Part shown: piece after piece, positions 16,358 to 25,707 of the stretch
How positions within the stretch are numbered: position 1 is the first letter of the stretch
Layout: each line of letters opens with the position of its first letter
Assembly: GCF_014199255.1 (NCBI RefSeq)
Contig: NZ_JACIJF010000002.1
Coordinates: forward strand, 1-64,000
From: Sphingomonas xinjiangensis
GTDB lineage: Bacteria; Pseudomonadota; Alphaproteobacteria; Sphingomonadales; Sphingomonadaceae
DNA length: 64,000 bases
Direction of reading: 5' to 3'
The notes under the pieces: model-generated
What the model was told of the DNA's origin: nothing
The model's input: only the letters and a program-made list of their open reading frames with translations
Databases searched by the model: none
Translations under genes and position numbers: made by a program

Positions 16358-19294
16358 ATGCGCGTTTTCGACACCCCGTGTTTCGAGTCGCCCGCTCGCC
16401 GGCTGGCAGGAACTTCACTGGCCGCTCTGGCCTTGGGGCTGCTTGCCCCAGCCCATGCCTGGGCAGAGGCGAAGGCGCCGCAGACCGGGCAGGATGTGCC
16501 GCAGACCGCGCAGGGCGCCCAGTCAGGCGACACGCTGACGCAGGACCCTTCGGCCAACGACGCGCAGCAGGCATCCACCGCCGCGCAGCAGGACGAAGTG
16601 GTGGTCACCGGCTTCCGCCAGTCGCTCCAGGCCGCGCTTAACGTGAAGCGCAATTCGGTATCGTCGGTGGACGCGATCGTCGCCGAAGACATCGCCAAAT
16701 TCCCCGACCAGAACCTGGCCGAGTCGCTGCAGCGCATCCCCGGCATCTCGATCCAACGCGACGCGGGCGAAGGCCGCGCGATCACCGTGCGTGGCCTGGG
16801 CGCGCAGTTCACCCGGGTGCGGCTGAACGGGCTCGAGACGGTGGCGACCTCTACCGATGGCGCCAGCGCCAATCGCGACCGTGCGTTCGACTTCAACGTG
16901 TTCGCGGCCGAGCTGTTCACGTCGCTGGTGGTACACAAGACCGCCGAAGCGTCGCTGGACGAAGGATCGCTGGGCGCGGTCGTCGACCTGAACACCGGCA
17001 ACCCGCTGGGCGGCAAATACGGCTTCACAGCGGTGGGCGCGGCGCAGGCGACGTATAACGACCTGTCGAAGAACTGGGGCCCGCGCTTTGCCGGGCTGCT
17101 GTCGTGGAAGTCGCCCGACGGGACGCTGGGCGTGGCGGTGTCGGCCGCGTACCAGAAGACCGACAATCTGGAGCTGGGCAACAACACGGTGCGCTGGGCA
17201 CAGGCGCGGTTCGACAGCGTCAACGGCACGCCGTGCTTCACGCGCCCGAATACCGGCGGCAGCTATGTGCCAAGCGCCGCGTGCAACGAGGCAGCGCTTT
17301 CCTTCCACCCGCGCATCCCGCGTTATGGCGAAGTGCGCCACGACCGCGAGCGGCTGGGCCTGACCGGCAGCGTCCAATGGGCGCCGAGCGATGCGACCAA
17401 AGTGTCGATCGACGCGCTGTATTCGCGCTTCAGCGAGACGCGCGAGGAGAAATGGGGCGAAGTGCTGCTGCGCTCCAACGAACGCTCAATCGACGTGGTC
17501 AATCCGACCTATGACGACAATGGCAACATGGTGTCGGCGACGCTCAACGACGCATGGGTGCGGACCGAGCATTATCTGCGCGAGTCCAAGACCGAATTCT
17601 ACCAGGTCGGCGGCAGCTGGGACCAGGATCTGGGCGAGGATTTCCGCTTCACGCTGATGGGCGGCGTGTCGCAGTCGAACGCGGACATTCCGGTCGAGAC
17701 GACCTTCGTCTTCGACGATCGCGACGCGCAGGGCTATAGCTTCGATTATACCAACTCGCGTTCGCCCCGGCTGACCTTTGGCACCAGCGTCACCGATCCG
17801 GCGAATTTCCAGTTGGCGGAAATCCGCGACCGGCCCTCAACCGTGGTCAACAAGTTCAAGACTGCGCAGCTGCGCACCGAATGGGACGCGACCGATGGCT
17901 TCACCGTGAAGCTGGGGGGCGTGTATCGCCGGTTCGACTATGACGTCGAAGCGTTCCAGCGCGACACCGCGGTATGCGGCAATGGCGGGCGCGACCTGGT
18001 GCTGGGCACGATCACGTGCTCGCCGACATCGGCCTTTGGTCCCGCGGCGATCTATGGCTTCCAGGCAACGTCGGGGCTTTCGGAGCTGTTCGAGCTGGGC
18101 AAGGCCGGGCAGCCCGAGGGCAACACCAACAGCTGGCTGATCCCCAACATCGCCGCGGCGGCCGACTATACCGGGCTCTACGACCGGCCGCTGGCGTTGG
18201 ACGTCGGCAACAACCGGTCGGTCACCGAACAAGTGAAGGGCGGCTACCTGCAATTCGACGCCGACGGCAGCGTGCTGGGGATCGACGTGCGAATGAATGG
18301 CGGCATGCGCTATGTGCGCACCGAGCAGTCCTCCACCGGCATCAACAGCGGCACCAACGTCACGGTGGAGCGCAGCTATGAGGACTGGCTGCCGGCAGTG
18401 AACGTGGCGGCGAACCTGACCAAGAACCTGATCCTGCGCGGCGCGGTGGCCAAGGTGATGACGCGGCCCTCGCTCGGCAGCCTGACGCCGGGTGGATCGG
18501 CGGACGGGTTCAACTATCGGATCAGCTTCGGCAATCCGTTCCTGGAGCCGTTCCGCGCGACCGCTTATGACGCATCGCTGGAATGGTATTTCGCGCCGCA
18601 GTCTATCCTGTCGGTGGCGGTGTTCCAGAAGGACATTGAGAGCTTCCCGGTTTCGGCGACGCGTATCGACACCTTCCTGTCGACCGGCCTCCCGGCGTCG
18701 GTGCTGGCAAGCTCGTCGCCAGGCGCGCTGAACCCGGCGCAGCAGGCGCTGCCGATCTGGACGATCCAGACGACGGTGAACGGCACGGGCGCGAACCTGA
18801 AGGGGATCGAGCTGTCGGCGCAGGCGCCGTTCCGCTTCCTGCCCGGCTTCCTGGCCAATTTCGGCGGGATTGTGAACGCGACCTTTGTCGACTCCACTGC
18901 GCTCTATACGCAGCAGACCCCGGCCACCACGCCGGGCGGATCGAATGTCAGCGTGCCGTTCGAGTCGACGCTGTACGGCCTGTCCAAGCGGGCGTTCAAC
19001 GCCACCCTTTATTACGAGGACAGCAAGTTCAGCGCGCGTGCGTCGGTCAGCTACCGCGGACCGTATGTCGACGCCGGATCGGGCACGGGCAATGTGTTCG
19101 AAGGCTATAACGCGATCACCAATGTCGACGCGTCGCTACGCTACAAGCTGACCGAGTGGGTCGAGCTGTCGCTGGAAGGCACCAACCTGACCGACGCGTA
19201 TCGCGACCGGTATGTCGATGTGGGGTCGAACCGAAACTACGAGTATAACCATTTCGGCCGGATGTTCCTGATCGGCGCCCGGTTCAAGATGTAG
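16358..19294 (+). CDS. TonB-dependent outer-membrane receptor (Caulobacter-type, sugar uptake)
   Basis: The 978-residue receptor has a signal peptide ending at AHAWA (about residue 36) and a TonB-box-like DEVVVTGF near residue 81. Next is a plug domain (DAIVAEDIAKFPDQNLAESL, then QRIPGISIQRDAGEGR, residues about 104-140) and a long C-terminal beta-barrel ending in ARFKM. The plug text and barrel length fit the TIGR01782 group, common in sphingomonads and Caulobacter and often tied to plant polysaccharide uptake. In this locus the likely cargo is oligogalacturonides. A GGAGGATGG site precedes the ATG, and a strong terminator follows. Confidence 0.93.
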   Translation: MRVFDTPCFESPARRLAGTSLAALALGLLAPAHAWAEAKAPQTGQDVPQTAQGAQSGDTLTQDPSANDAQQASTAAQQDEVVVTGFRQSLQAALNVKRNSVSSVDAIVAEDIAKFPDQNLAESLQRIPGISIQRDAGEGRAITVRGLGAQFTRVRLNGLETVATSTDGASANRDRAFDFNVFAAELFTSLVVHKTAEASLDEGSLGAVVDLNTGNPLGGKYGFTAVGAAQATYNDLSKNWGPRFAGLLSWKSPDGTLGVAVSAAYQKTDNLELGNNTVRWAQARFDSVNGTPCFTRPNTGGSYVPSAACNEAALSFHPRIPRYGEVRHDRERLGLTGSVQWAPSDATKVSIDALYSRFSETREEKWGEVLLRSNERSIDVVNPTYDDNGNMVSATLNDAWVRTEHYLRESKTEFYQVGGSWDQDLGEDFRFTLMGGVSQSNADIPVETTFVFDDRDAQGYSFDYTNSRSPRLTFGTSVTDPANFQLAEIRDRPSTVVNKFKTAQLRTEWDATDGFTVKLGGVYRRFDYDVEAFQRDTAVCGNGGRDLVLGTITCSPTSAFGPAAIYGFQATSGLSELFELGKAGQPEGNTNSWLIPNIAAAADYTGLYDRPLALDVGNNRSVTEQVKGGYLQFDADGSVLGIDVRMNGGMRYVRTEQSSTGINSGTNVTVERSYEDWLPAVNVAANLTKNLILRGAVAKVMTRPSLGSLTPGGSADGFNYRISFGNPFLEPFRATAYDASLEWYFAPQSILSVAVFQKDIESFPVSATRIDTFLSTGLPASVLASSSPGALNPAQQALPIWTIQTTVNGTGANLKGIELSAQAPFRFLPGFLANFGGIVNATFVDSTALYTQQTPATTPGGSNVSVPFESTLYGLSKRAFNATLYYEDSKFSARASVSYRGPYVDAGSGTGNVFEGYNAITNVDASLRYKLTEWVELSLEGTNLTDAYRDRYVDVGSNRNYEYNHFGRMFLIGARFKM

Positions 19295-19320
19295 TTTCGG
19301 GGTTGAGGCTGGACGTTGAT

Positions 19321-19354
19321 GGGGCGCCTTCCGTTCGAAGGCGCCCCTTTTGTT
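19321..19354 (+). terminator. Rho-independent terminator after the TonB receptor
   Basis: GGGGCGCCTT at 19321-19330 pairs perfectly with AAGGCGCCCC at 19338-19347 across a seven-base loop. A TTTTGTT run follows. It sits 27 bases after the receptor stop. Confidence 0.85.
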
Positions 19355-19393
19355 GTCACGCGAACGCGCGAAGCTTGAGCGGAAGAGAGGGAC

Positions 19394-20398
19394 TCACCCG
19401 GTGATCCCGGTGTGGCGGAGCCAGTGAAGGAACAGGTCGGGCCAGTGCTCGACGCTCTTGCCGCGGGCGAGGCGAAGGCCAAAGCCGTGGCCACCATCGG
19501 GAAACAAGTGAGTCTGGGTGGCGATGTTCTGCGCGCATAGCGCTTCGCGCAGCATCAGCGTGTTGGCGACGGAGACCGAGGCATCATCCTCGGCATGGAG
19601 GAGGAAGCAAGGCGGCGCGTTGGGCGGCACGTGCAGGTGCGGCGAATAGGCGCGCTCCGCCTCGGGCGTGGGATGCTCGCCGAGCAGGTTCTTGCGCGAG
19701 CCCGCATGCGCTGCGGGCGCAGCCATGGCGATGACCGGATAGATCGGTGCGGCGGCATCGGGACGCGCGGAGCCGCGATCGGCCGCGTCGACTGGCGCAT
19801 AGACCTGCGCGTCGAAGCGGGTGAGCAGGCTGGCGCAGACATGGCCGCCCGCCGAGAAGCCCACCGCAGCAACGCGGGCGGGATCGATGTGATAGCGCGC
19901 GGCATGATGGCGGATGAGGCGCATGGCCCTTTGCGCGTCGGCAAGCGGCACATTCGCGCCATTCGCCCAGCCTTGATGCGGAAGGCGATAGAAGAGGACG
20001 AAGGCAGTGATGCCCTGGGCGGCGAGCAGGCGCGCCATTTCATAGCCCTCCTTGTCGATCACCACCCAGCTATAGCCGCCGCCCGGTGTGATCAGAACCG
20101 CGGCGCCATTGGGCTTGGCCGGGCGAAACACGGCCATGCGCGGCCGGGTGATGCCGGTAACGAAGCGATCGTTATAGGCCGCGTCTTTGCTGCGCTCGAT
20201 CGTGACTTCGGCCTGTTTCGGATACGACCGGGGGGGGTGTGTCCAAAGGTCGATGGTTTCGACCGGATCGGGAAAGGCTAGCCAAAGCGCGCCCTGCCCC
20301 GCCGCGGGCGGCGCAGTCTGGGCCAGCGCGCGAGGTGCCATACTCGCAGCGGCCAAGCCCGCGAGCAAAGCGGTTCTGCGGTCAATGGCGTCGTGCAT
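19394..20398 (-). CDS. Periplasmic alpha/beta-hydrolase esterase (probable pectin deacetylase)
   Basis: This 334-residue alpha/beta hydrolase begins with a Tat-like leader (DRRTALLAGLAAASMAPRALA). The oxyanion segment is TPGGGYSWV near residue 106. The nucleophile elbow is GFSAGG near residue 180, the acid Asp is in HAEDDASV, and the His in GGHGFGLR. The family includes acetyl-xylan and pectin acetylesterases. Its place at the end of a pectin locus and the ACCGGT operator before it point to removal of acetyl groups from pectin fragments in the periplasm (inference). Confidence 0.82.
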   Translation of the reverse strand: MHDAIDRRTALLAGLAAASMAPRALAQTAPPAAGQGALWLAFPDPVETIDLWTHPPRSYPKQAEVTIERSKDAAYNDRFVTGITRPRMAVFRPAKPNGAAVLITPGGGYSWVVIDKEGYEMARLLAAQGITAFVLFYRLPHQGWANGANVPLADAQRAMRLIRHHAARYHIDPARVAAVGFSAGGHVCASLLTRFDAQVYAPVDAADRGSARPDAAAPIYPVIAMAAPAAHAGSRKNLLGEHPTPEAERAYSPHLHVPPNAPPCFLLHAEDDASVSVANTLMLREALCAQNIATQTHLFPDGGHGFGLRLARGKSVEHWPDLFLHWLRHTGITG

Positions 20399-20429
20399 CC
20401 TGCTCCCCCTGCCCGCCTCCTGTGGGGGC

Positions 20430-20443
20430 TGATACCGGTGGCA
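20430..20443. promoter_or_regulatory. Candidate LacI-type operator upstream of the second esterase
   Basis: TGATACCGGTGGCA matches TGAYACCGGTRTCA at all but one position. It lies 31 bases before the esterase start (20398, leftward), a fitting place for a repressor site. Confidence 0.55.
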
Positions 20444-20524
20444 GCTTGTCGCACCTGGCGCAGGGGTTCAAGGATTAGCGGACCCGTCCGCCGGAAATCC
20501 AGCGGACGAAATACGAGCCGGTGG

Positions 20525-21148
20525 TCAGTTCGACGTGAAGGTAGTCGTGGTGATGCGGTGCATCGTCCCCACGGGCTGGCCCGCCTGCCCTTCATCCTTC
20601 ACCGCAGCGGTCAGGAGATAGCGGCCCTGCTCCCGCACCGGCACTTCGAAATCGCCCTGCGCACCCGTGAGTACCGAGCGCGACCATTTGTCAGGGCTGA
20701 TGATCGTCACCTTGGTATTCGCCACCGGCTTGCCATCGCGCAGCAATGCAAACCGGTTGCTGTTGGGCACCACCGGGGCGATCTCGAGCGGCAGCAGCGT
20801 ACGCGCCTCCGTCCGACCAGCGCGGGCATAATAGACCACGCCCTCCTTGCTGCCTTCGGCGCCCCAGGGGGCAAACACGTTGTCATCCCATACGCGCACA
20901 TCGCCCGAGGGTACGGCGGCTTCGAGGAAGCCCGCCCGGCGCGTGAATGTCGGCTTCTCCTGACCGAGCACGGTCGGCGCTTTCAGCTTCTCGAACTCAG
21001 GGTCGCCGCCCGCGGGCAGCGGGTCCGCCGGCTCGCCCAGATAGATGCGAGCGGCGCCCGCGCCATCGCGTTCGACCCAGACTTCATGCGCCTGCGCGGT
21101 GCCCGAGAGCATGCAGAGCAGCGTGATCAACATCATCTTGCGCATCAT
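20525..21148 (-). CDS. Periplasmic DUF4198 protein of the iron-uptake unit
   Basis: A 207-residue exported protein with a signal peptide (MMLITLLCMLSGTAQAHEVW). The mature part begins HEVWVERDG and is rich in beta-strand, ending in a carboxypeptidase-like or Ig-like domain (GDFEVPVREQGRYLLTAAV). This matches DUF4198, a family found next to metal transport genes. The ATG at 21148 shares a base with the stop of the DUF3325 gene. It is the last gene of the leftward iron unit. Its molecular function is unknown. Confidence 0.78.
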   Translation of the reverse strand: MMRKMMLITLLCMLSGTAQAHEVWVERDGAGAARIYLGEPADPLPAGGDPEFEKLKAPTVLGQEKPTFTRRAGFLEAAVPSGDVRVWDDNVFAPWGAEGSKEGVVYYARAGRTEARTLLPLEIAPVVPNSNRFALLRDGKPVANTKVTIISPDKWSRSVLTGAQGDFEVPVREQGRYLLTAAVKDEGQAGQPVGTMHRITTTTFTSN

Positions 21149-21444
21149 CAGTCTCGCTTTGCAAAATAAGTGGTGCCGCTCACGGGCAGGAAGTTCAGCG
21201 CCAAGAACACCAGTCCAGCGCCAAGCATAACGTAGCCGCTCCACAAGATCGATCCCATGATCCAGCCGCGCGCTCCAACGCTCAGCGGGAAGGCGAACGC
21301 GAGCGCTGCCCAGGCGCCGAGCCGAAGCTGCCGCTTACGCGCCGCGCGCGGAATGCGGCCGAAGCGCACCCGATGATGCGGATCGGTGGCCAGTCCGAAC
21401 AGGGCAAACGCGGCTGTGATGAGAAGAAGGGCAAGCGCGCTCAT
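21148..21444 (-). CDS. DUF3325 small inner-membrane protein
   Basis: This 98-residue protein has three hydrophobic segments (ALALLLITAAFALFGLA, AWAALAFAFPLSVGA and GYVMLGAGLVFLALNFLPV). It matches the small DUF3325 membrane proteins that accompany PepSY proteins in iron-uptake loci. The ATG overlaps the PepSY stop (ATGA at 21441-21444) and its own stop overlaps the DUF4198 start. The open frame to 21990 is an artefact of reading through the PepSY gene. Confidence 0.8.
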   Translation of the reverse strand: MSALALLLITAAFALFGLATDPHHRVRFGRIPRAARKRQLRLGAWAALAFAFPLSVGARGWIMGSILWSGYVMLGAGLVFLALNFLPVSGTTYFAKRD

Positions 21445-23033
21445 TCGGCTGGCTCCAAAACCGGGTTGGGTAATTCGGCATAGGCGCGCTTGCTGCGCTC
21501 GCGGACCTTGGGGCGATAGCGCGCCACCCGGGCGGCGGCCCAGAGGAAGGCGATCCCGAACACCAGCATCGTCAGATCGACACCCGCCATCAGCAAGTCG
21601 CCGGTGACGAGCGCGGTGACGATGCCGCGCGGCGTGCCGGCCATGTTGTAGAAGGGCAGAATCGCCAGGAGCACCCCGGTCGAGCCGAGGATCATCACCC
21701 AAGCATGCGCCGGACGCCGCACGAAGCTCAGCACCGCCGCAGCCGCCCAGGCGAGGAACAGGACATGGATCTCCCACTCGGCGCGGCCGCGCATCGCCAC
21801 GGGCAGAAGCCGGTTCGCCCAGAACATCGCCGCCACGCCCAGCGGAAAGCCCGCGAGCACGGCGACATTCAGCCGCTCGACAAGGATGAAGCCGAAATGC
21901 GGCCGGTTCGGATCGGGCAGCTTTTCCCGCCGCTTCACCGTCCACAGCACGAGACCAGTCGCCACCATCAGCGTGCCAGCCACCCCGCACAGGAAGTAGA
22001 TCCAGCGGACGACCGTATCGGCGAAGCGCCCGGCATGGAGCCCGATCATAGCCCCGGCGGTGGTCGTGGCGCCGCCGGGCACCGGCGAGGTCCAGACGAG
22101 CTTGCCGGTGGTGCCGGCATAAGCGAGGCTGGGCGTCCTGGACGACAGCATCGAGGCGGGGCTGCGGCTCACCACAACCTGCGACGCCGCGTCGCCGGCT
22201 TCGCGCACTTCGATGAACCCGACCGGGCCGCCGAGCCGCGTTTCGGCGTCACGGACAATGGCGGTGAGCGGCACAAGCGGTGCGGGGATGCCGGTGCGCT
22301 CTACCGCCTGCGGGTACGGAAAGAGCTGGCGGGGAAGCGCGTCCCCATCGGCATAGTTGGCGACCACCGCCCATGGCATCAGCAGCGCCATCAGCGTGAC
22401 CAGTCCGGTATAGGTGATCATCAGGTGAAAGGGCAGCCCGAGCACCGCGACCGCATTGTGCCCATCGAGCCAGGAACGCTGGCCCTTGCGCCGCCGCAAC
22501 GTGAAGAAATCCTTGAAGATCTTCTTGTGCGTGACGATGCCCGAGAGGATCGCAACCAGCATCATCATCGCGGCGACGCCGACGATCCAGCGCGCCCAGA
22601 TGACCGGCATGTAGTGAAGATCGAAATGGAAGCGGTAGAAGAACTCGCCGCCTCGGGTCGCGCGCACCGTGGTAGGTTCGCCATCTGCCCCGATCAGCGC
22701 CTGATTATCGCGCCGTCCGCGCCGGCCCCGCCCCTTCTCCCCTGCCTTGGGCTGCGGCACCCAGAACAGCTGCGCACCCGCAGTGGACGCGCTGGGCATG
22801 GTGATGAACCAGCTTTTCGCGTCGGGCGCCTTGCTCGAGAGAAAGCGCTGGGCTCCGTCGAGCACCTGCATCGGCTGTTCGATCGGCGCGAGCTCGGGTC
22901 GCATCCAGCGGTTCATGCCGTCGCGCCAGAAGGCGATGGTACCGGTTACGAACACCAGGAAGAGCACCCAGCCGAGCAGCAGACCCGACCAAGTATGCAG
23001 GAACGCCTGCGATTGCCGGAACCCCTTGTTCAT
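21441..23033 (-). CDS. PepSY-domain inner-membrane protein (iron uptake associated)
   Basis: A 530-residue protein starting MNKGFRQSQAFLHTWSGLLL with the PepSY-associated transmembrane signature (HTWSGLLLGWVLFLVFVTGT near residue 12). Several later helices follow, with conserved His residues (HNAVAVLGLPFHLMI near residue 195). Relatives are thought to reduce ferric siderophores or pass electrons at the inner membrane. It lies in an overlapping order after the siderophore receptor and the DUF3649 gene, a common sphingomonad iron unit. The start at 23033 overlaps the DUF3649 stop as ATGA. Confidence 0.85.
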   Translation of the reverse strand: MNKGFRQSQAFLHTWSGLLLGWVLFLVFVTGTIAFWRDGMNRWMRPELAPIEQPMQVLDGAQRFLSSKAPDAKSWFITMPSASTAGAQLFWVPQPKAGEKGRGRRGRRDNQALIGADGEPTTVRATRGGEFFYRFHFDLHYMPVIWARWIVGVAAMMMLVAILSGIVTHKKIFKDFFTLRRRKGQRSWLDGHNAVAVLGLPFHLMITYTGLVTLMALLMPWAVVANYADGDALPRQLFPYPQAVERTGIPAPLVPLTAIVRDAETRLGGPVGFIEVREAGDAASQVVVSRSPASMLSSRTPSLAYAGTTGKLVWTSPVPGGATTTAGAMIGLHAGRFADTVVRWIYFLCGVAGTLMVATGLVLWTVKRREKLPDPNRPHFGFILVERLNVAVLAGFPLGVAAMFWANRLLPVAMRGRAEWEIHVLFLAWAAAAVLSFVRRPAHAWVMILGSTGVLLAILPFYNMAGTPRGIVTALVTGDLLMAGVDLTMLVFGIAFLWAAARVARYRPKVRERSKRAYAELPNPVLEPAE

Positions 23034-23341
23034 ATCCGCCCCGTCAGCTGGATCGACCACCACGCGATCATGCCCGCCACTGCGCCTAAGACAACCAGAG
23101 TCCAAAGCGCGCGCCACCCGCTACGCGCGGCAAAGGCCCACATCGCCGCGGCCGCGCAGATCACGAAGGCGGCAAGCTGCGCGGTGATCGTCGCCTCCAA
23201 CCGTGCGCCGGGCAACAACCGCGCGAGCGCCATCGCCCACAGACTGCCCACGGCATAGCCTATCGGCACCGCTGCAAGGATGCGGAGCAGCATGTCGCCG
23301 CTCCGCCGCCATGCAGGCGCGCTAGCCCCCCCGCGATTCAT
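23030..23341 (-). CDS. DUF3649 small inner-membrane protein
   Basis: The 103-residue product has three hydrophobic stretches (ILAAVPIGYAVGSLWAMALA, TITAQLAAFVICAAAAMWAF and LVVLGAVAGMIAWWSIQLTG) and matches DUF3649. It starts at 23341, sharing one base with the TonB receptor stop (TGATG), and its stop overlaps the PepSY start. The tight coupling implies co-translation with the receptor. Its role is unknown. Confidence 0.82.
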   Translation of the reverse strand: MNRGGASAPAWRRSGDMLLRILAAVPIGYAVGSLWAMALARLLPGARLEATITAQLAAFVICAAAAMWAFAARSGWRALWTLVVLGAVAGMIAWWSIQLTGRI

Positions 23342-25611
23342 CAGGGGTAGGTCACGCGCAGAGTGCCGAACACGGTGCGCGGGCTGCCATAATAGTTGCC
23401 GCGCCCGGTGGCCGAGATGCGCGAATAATAGGTGCGGTCGAACAGGTTGTTCACATTGACCCCCAGCGAGATGCGGTCGTTGATCCTGTACCCGGCGCGC
23501 AGGTCGGCGACGGCATAGGCGCCTTGGCGAACGAGCGTGGAGCGGATCAGCGTTCCGAGCGCATTGCGGTAGGACGGGTTGCCACCCGAGGTCTTGCTGA
23601 ACCATGTGAAGCCGCCGCCCAGGCTGAACCCGGCAAGCGCGCCATCGACGGGCGCATAGTTGGTGAAAAGCTTTGCCTGATGCTCGGGGATCACCGGCAT
23701 CAGCGACAACCCTTCGAAGACCGGATTGGTGTCTTCGATATATTTGCTCTTGGTGTAGCTGTAGCCCGCATTGATCCGCCAGGCCGGGAGGATCTCGCCG
23801 CTTGCCTCGAACTCGGCACCGCGCGCGCGAACTTTGCCGAGCTGAAGGTATATGTCTGGCAAGCTTTCGTTGGTGAAGATCCGGTTGGACTGCTCGATCT
23901 GGTAGACCGCGGCCGAGAGCAGGAGGCGGTCGGCGAACAGCGCAAGCTTGCTGCCGACTTCATATTGGGCGCCGATCAACGGCTGGACATCCTGACCGTC
24001 CGGACGGGTCTTCCCTGAAGGTGCCGCCTGCGGCGTAAAGCTGTCGGCATAGCTGGCGTACAGGTTGAGGTTGCCCGTCACGTCCCACACGACGCCGGCA
24101 TAGGGAGTGAACTGCCCCTCAATCCCATAGCCGGTCTGCGGGGTGAGCGTGGGCAGCAGCGTCTGGAGGTTGGTGTCCCACCAAGTCAGGCGGCCACCGC
24201 CGATCAGAGTCAGGCCTTCCAGCGGGCTGAGGCGCATCTGACCGTAAATGCCATATTGCTCGACCTGGGTCGTCGAACCGCCCCAGGATTGCAGCACGCA
24301 GTTGGCGGGCGCGGGCGTTACGGGCACGCTGACATTGGGGCAAGTCGCGTTGCTGCCCTGCACCGGGTAATAAGGCGACGGGCCATAGGGATTGAGCGGA
24401 GGCTCGAGCGGCGAGACCGGATTGTACACGTCGATCCGCGCATAGTTGGACAGGCGCGTGAAGTAGGAGTCGTTGTCCGCCGCCTGATAATCCGCGCCCA
24501 GAATCAGCGTCTGCTCGCGCCCGAACGCGCGGAAGCTGCCGACGCCGTTGAAATCGAACGAATGCGTCGTGCCGAAGCTGTCGCCCCGATAGGCGATGTG
24601 GTTGGTCAGGCCGTTGGTCGGGGTGACCGGCTGGCTGCCGATATAGCTGTACACGTCGATCCGCTTGATATCGGTGTAAAGGCCGGTGGCACGCAGCGTC
24701 CAGCGGTCGCTTATCTGGTGCGTGATCTCGGCAAAGCCGGTCCACACGTCGGAACGGAATCGGTTCCAGTCGGCACCCAGATAGGTAGAGCGCGGAACGT
24801 CGAGCAGGCTGCCCTCGCTGCCGTCCAGGCCACCGATGATGCCAGGCAGGCCCGACTGGATCGCGGGCTTGAAGCGGTCATAGGTGCCTCCGACGGTGAT
24901 GGTGGTACGCTCACCGATGTCGAGCGACCCGACCACGAACGCATTCACCCGGTTGCGGTGCGCCACGTCGTAGAACTGATCCTGGTCCTGCACCATGATG
25001 CCGCTGCGCAGGCCCGCATTGGCGCTGAGCGGCACCGAAATGTCGAGCTCGGCGCGCAAATTCTGGTAGCTACCATAGCCGACCGACGCCTGGGCGCGGG
25101 CTTCTTCGAGCGGGCGCTTGCGGACCATGTTGATGCTGCCCGCCGGGTTGCCCGATCCGCTGAACAGGCCCGCAGGGCCGCGCAGCACTTCGAGCCGGTC
25201 AAAGGCGAACAGGTCCGGTACGACGGAGGGAAAGCCGAAGGACAGCGTCGGCACGCCGTCGATGAGGTAGTTGTTGATCGCAAAACCGCGCGACAGGAAC
25301 GTCGGATCCTCGCTGCCGACGCCGGTCACGGTGACGCCGGGCGTCGCGGTGAGCGCGTCCTCGAGGGTGAAAAGATTCTGCGCCTCGATCTGTTCGCGGT
25401 CGATCACCGAGATGGTGTTGGGAACATCCTTGCGCGGCGTGACGGTCTTGCCGACATCCTGGCCGTAGCTTTTGCCGAGAACGACGACCTCGTCTTCCGA
25501 CCGCGCCTGCTGCGCCGCGTCGTCGGTGGAGACCGGATCGGTCGGATCCGCAAAAGCGGGCGTCCCGATCATTGCCGCAACCCCTGCCAGCAACGCCCCC
25601 AAATTCCGCAA
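23341..25611 (-). CDS. TonB-dependent siderophore receptor
   Basis: This 756-residue receptor has a signal peptide (LGALLAGVAAMIGTPAFA), a TonB box (DEVVVLG near residue 46) and a plug with the siderophore-receptor text DVPNTISVIDREQIEAQNLF and RGFAINNYLIDGVP. The 22-strand barrel ends in RVTYP, with NVNNLFDRTYYSR near the end, as in FhuE/FpvA/FecA-type receptors. No ATG fits; I choose TTG at 25611 because an AAGGAG site lies eight bases before it and the signal peptide follows directly. An in-frame ATG only occurs inside the leader. A Fur-like site lies upstream. The siderophore is unknown. Confidence 0.9.
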   Translation of the reverse strand: MRNLGALLAGVAAMIGTPAFADPTDPVSTDDAAQQARSEDEVVVLGKSYGQDVGKTVTPRKDVPNTISVIDREQIEAQNLFTLEDALTATPGVTVTGVGSEDPTFLSRGFAINNYLIDGVPTLSFGFPSVVPDLFAFDRLEVLRGPAGLFSGSGNPAGSINMVRKRPLEEARAQASVGYGSYQNLRAELDISVPLSANAGLRSGIMVQDQDQFYDVAHRNRVNAFVVGSLDIGERTTITVGGTYDRFKPAIQSGLPGIIGGLDGSEGSLLDVPRSTYLGADWNRFRSDVWTGFAEITHQISDRWTLRATGLYTDIKRIDVYSYIGSQPVTPTNGLTNHIAYRGDSFGTTHSFDFNGVGSFRAFGREQTLILGADYQAADNDSYFTRLSNYARIDVYNPVSPLEPPLNPYGPSPYYPVQGSNATCPNVSVPVTPAPANCVLQSWGGSTTQVEQYGIYGQMRLSPLEGLTLIGGGRLTWWDTNLQTLLPTLTPQTGYGIEGQFTPYAGVVWDVTGNLNLYASYADSFTPQAAPSGKTRPDGQDVQPLIGAQYEVGSKLALFADRLLLSAAVYQIEQSNRIFTNESLPDIYLQLGKVRARGAEFEASGEILPAWRINAGYSYTKSKYIEDTNPVFEGLSLMPVIPEHQAKLFTNYAPVDGALAGFSLGGGFTWFSKTSGGNPSYRNALGTLIRSTLVRQGAYAVADLRAGYRINDRISLGVNVNNLFDRTYYSRISATGRGNYYGSPRTVFGTLRVTYP

Positions 25612-25657
25612 AACCCGATCTCCTTGTGATTCGCGCCGCTGATAGCCGGAGGGGTTT

Positions 25658-25678
25658 TGCGAGTCACTAGCATTAGCA
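25658..25678. promoter_or_regulatory. Possible Fur box between the siderophore receptor and the small lipoprotein
   Basis: On the minus strand this reads TGC-T-AAT, seven bases, then ACT-C-GCA, an imperfect inverted repeat resembling Fur boxes of the TGCnAAT-N7-ATTnGCA kind. It is 47 bases upstream of the receptor start. It is called by eye only. Confidence 0.35.
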
Positions 25679-25707
25679 CCGTTGTTGCGATTGGTTTCAC
25701 GTAAGCT

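Noticed and set aside
24256-25629. Long plus-strand open frame opposite the siderophore receptor
   Set aside because: It mirrors the receptor gene; Arg/Ala/Asp-rich text with no domain, an effect of GC-rich codons on the opposite strand.
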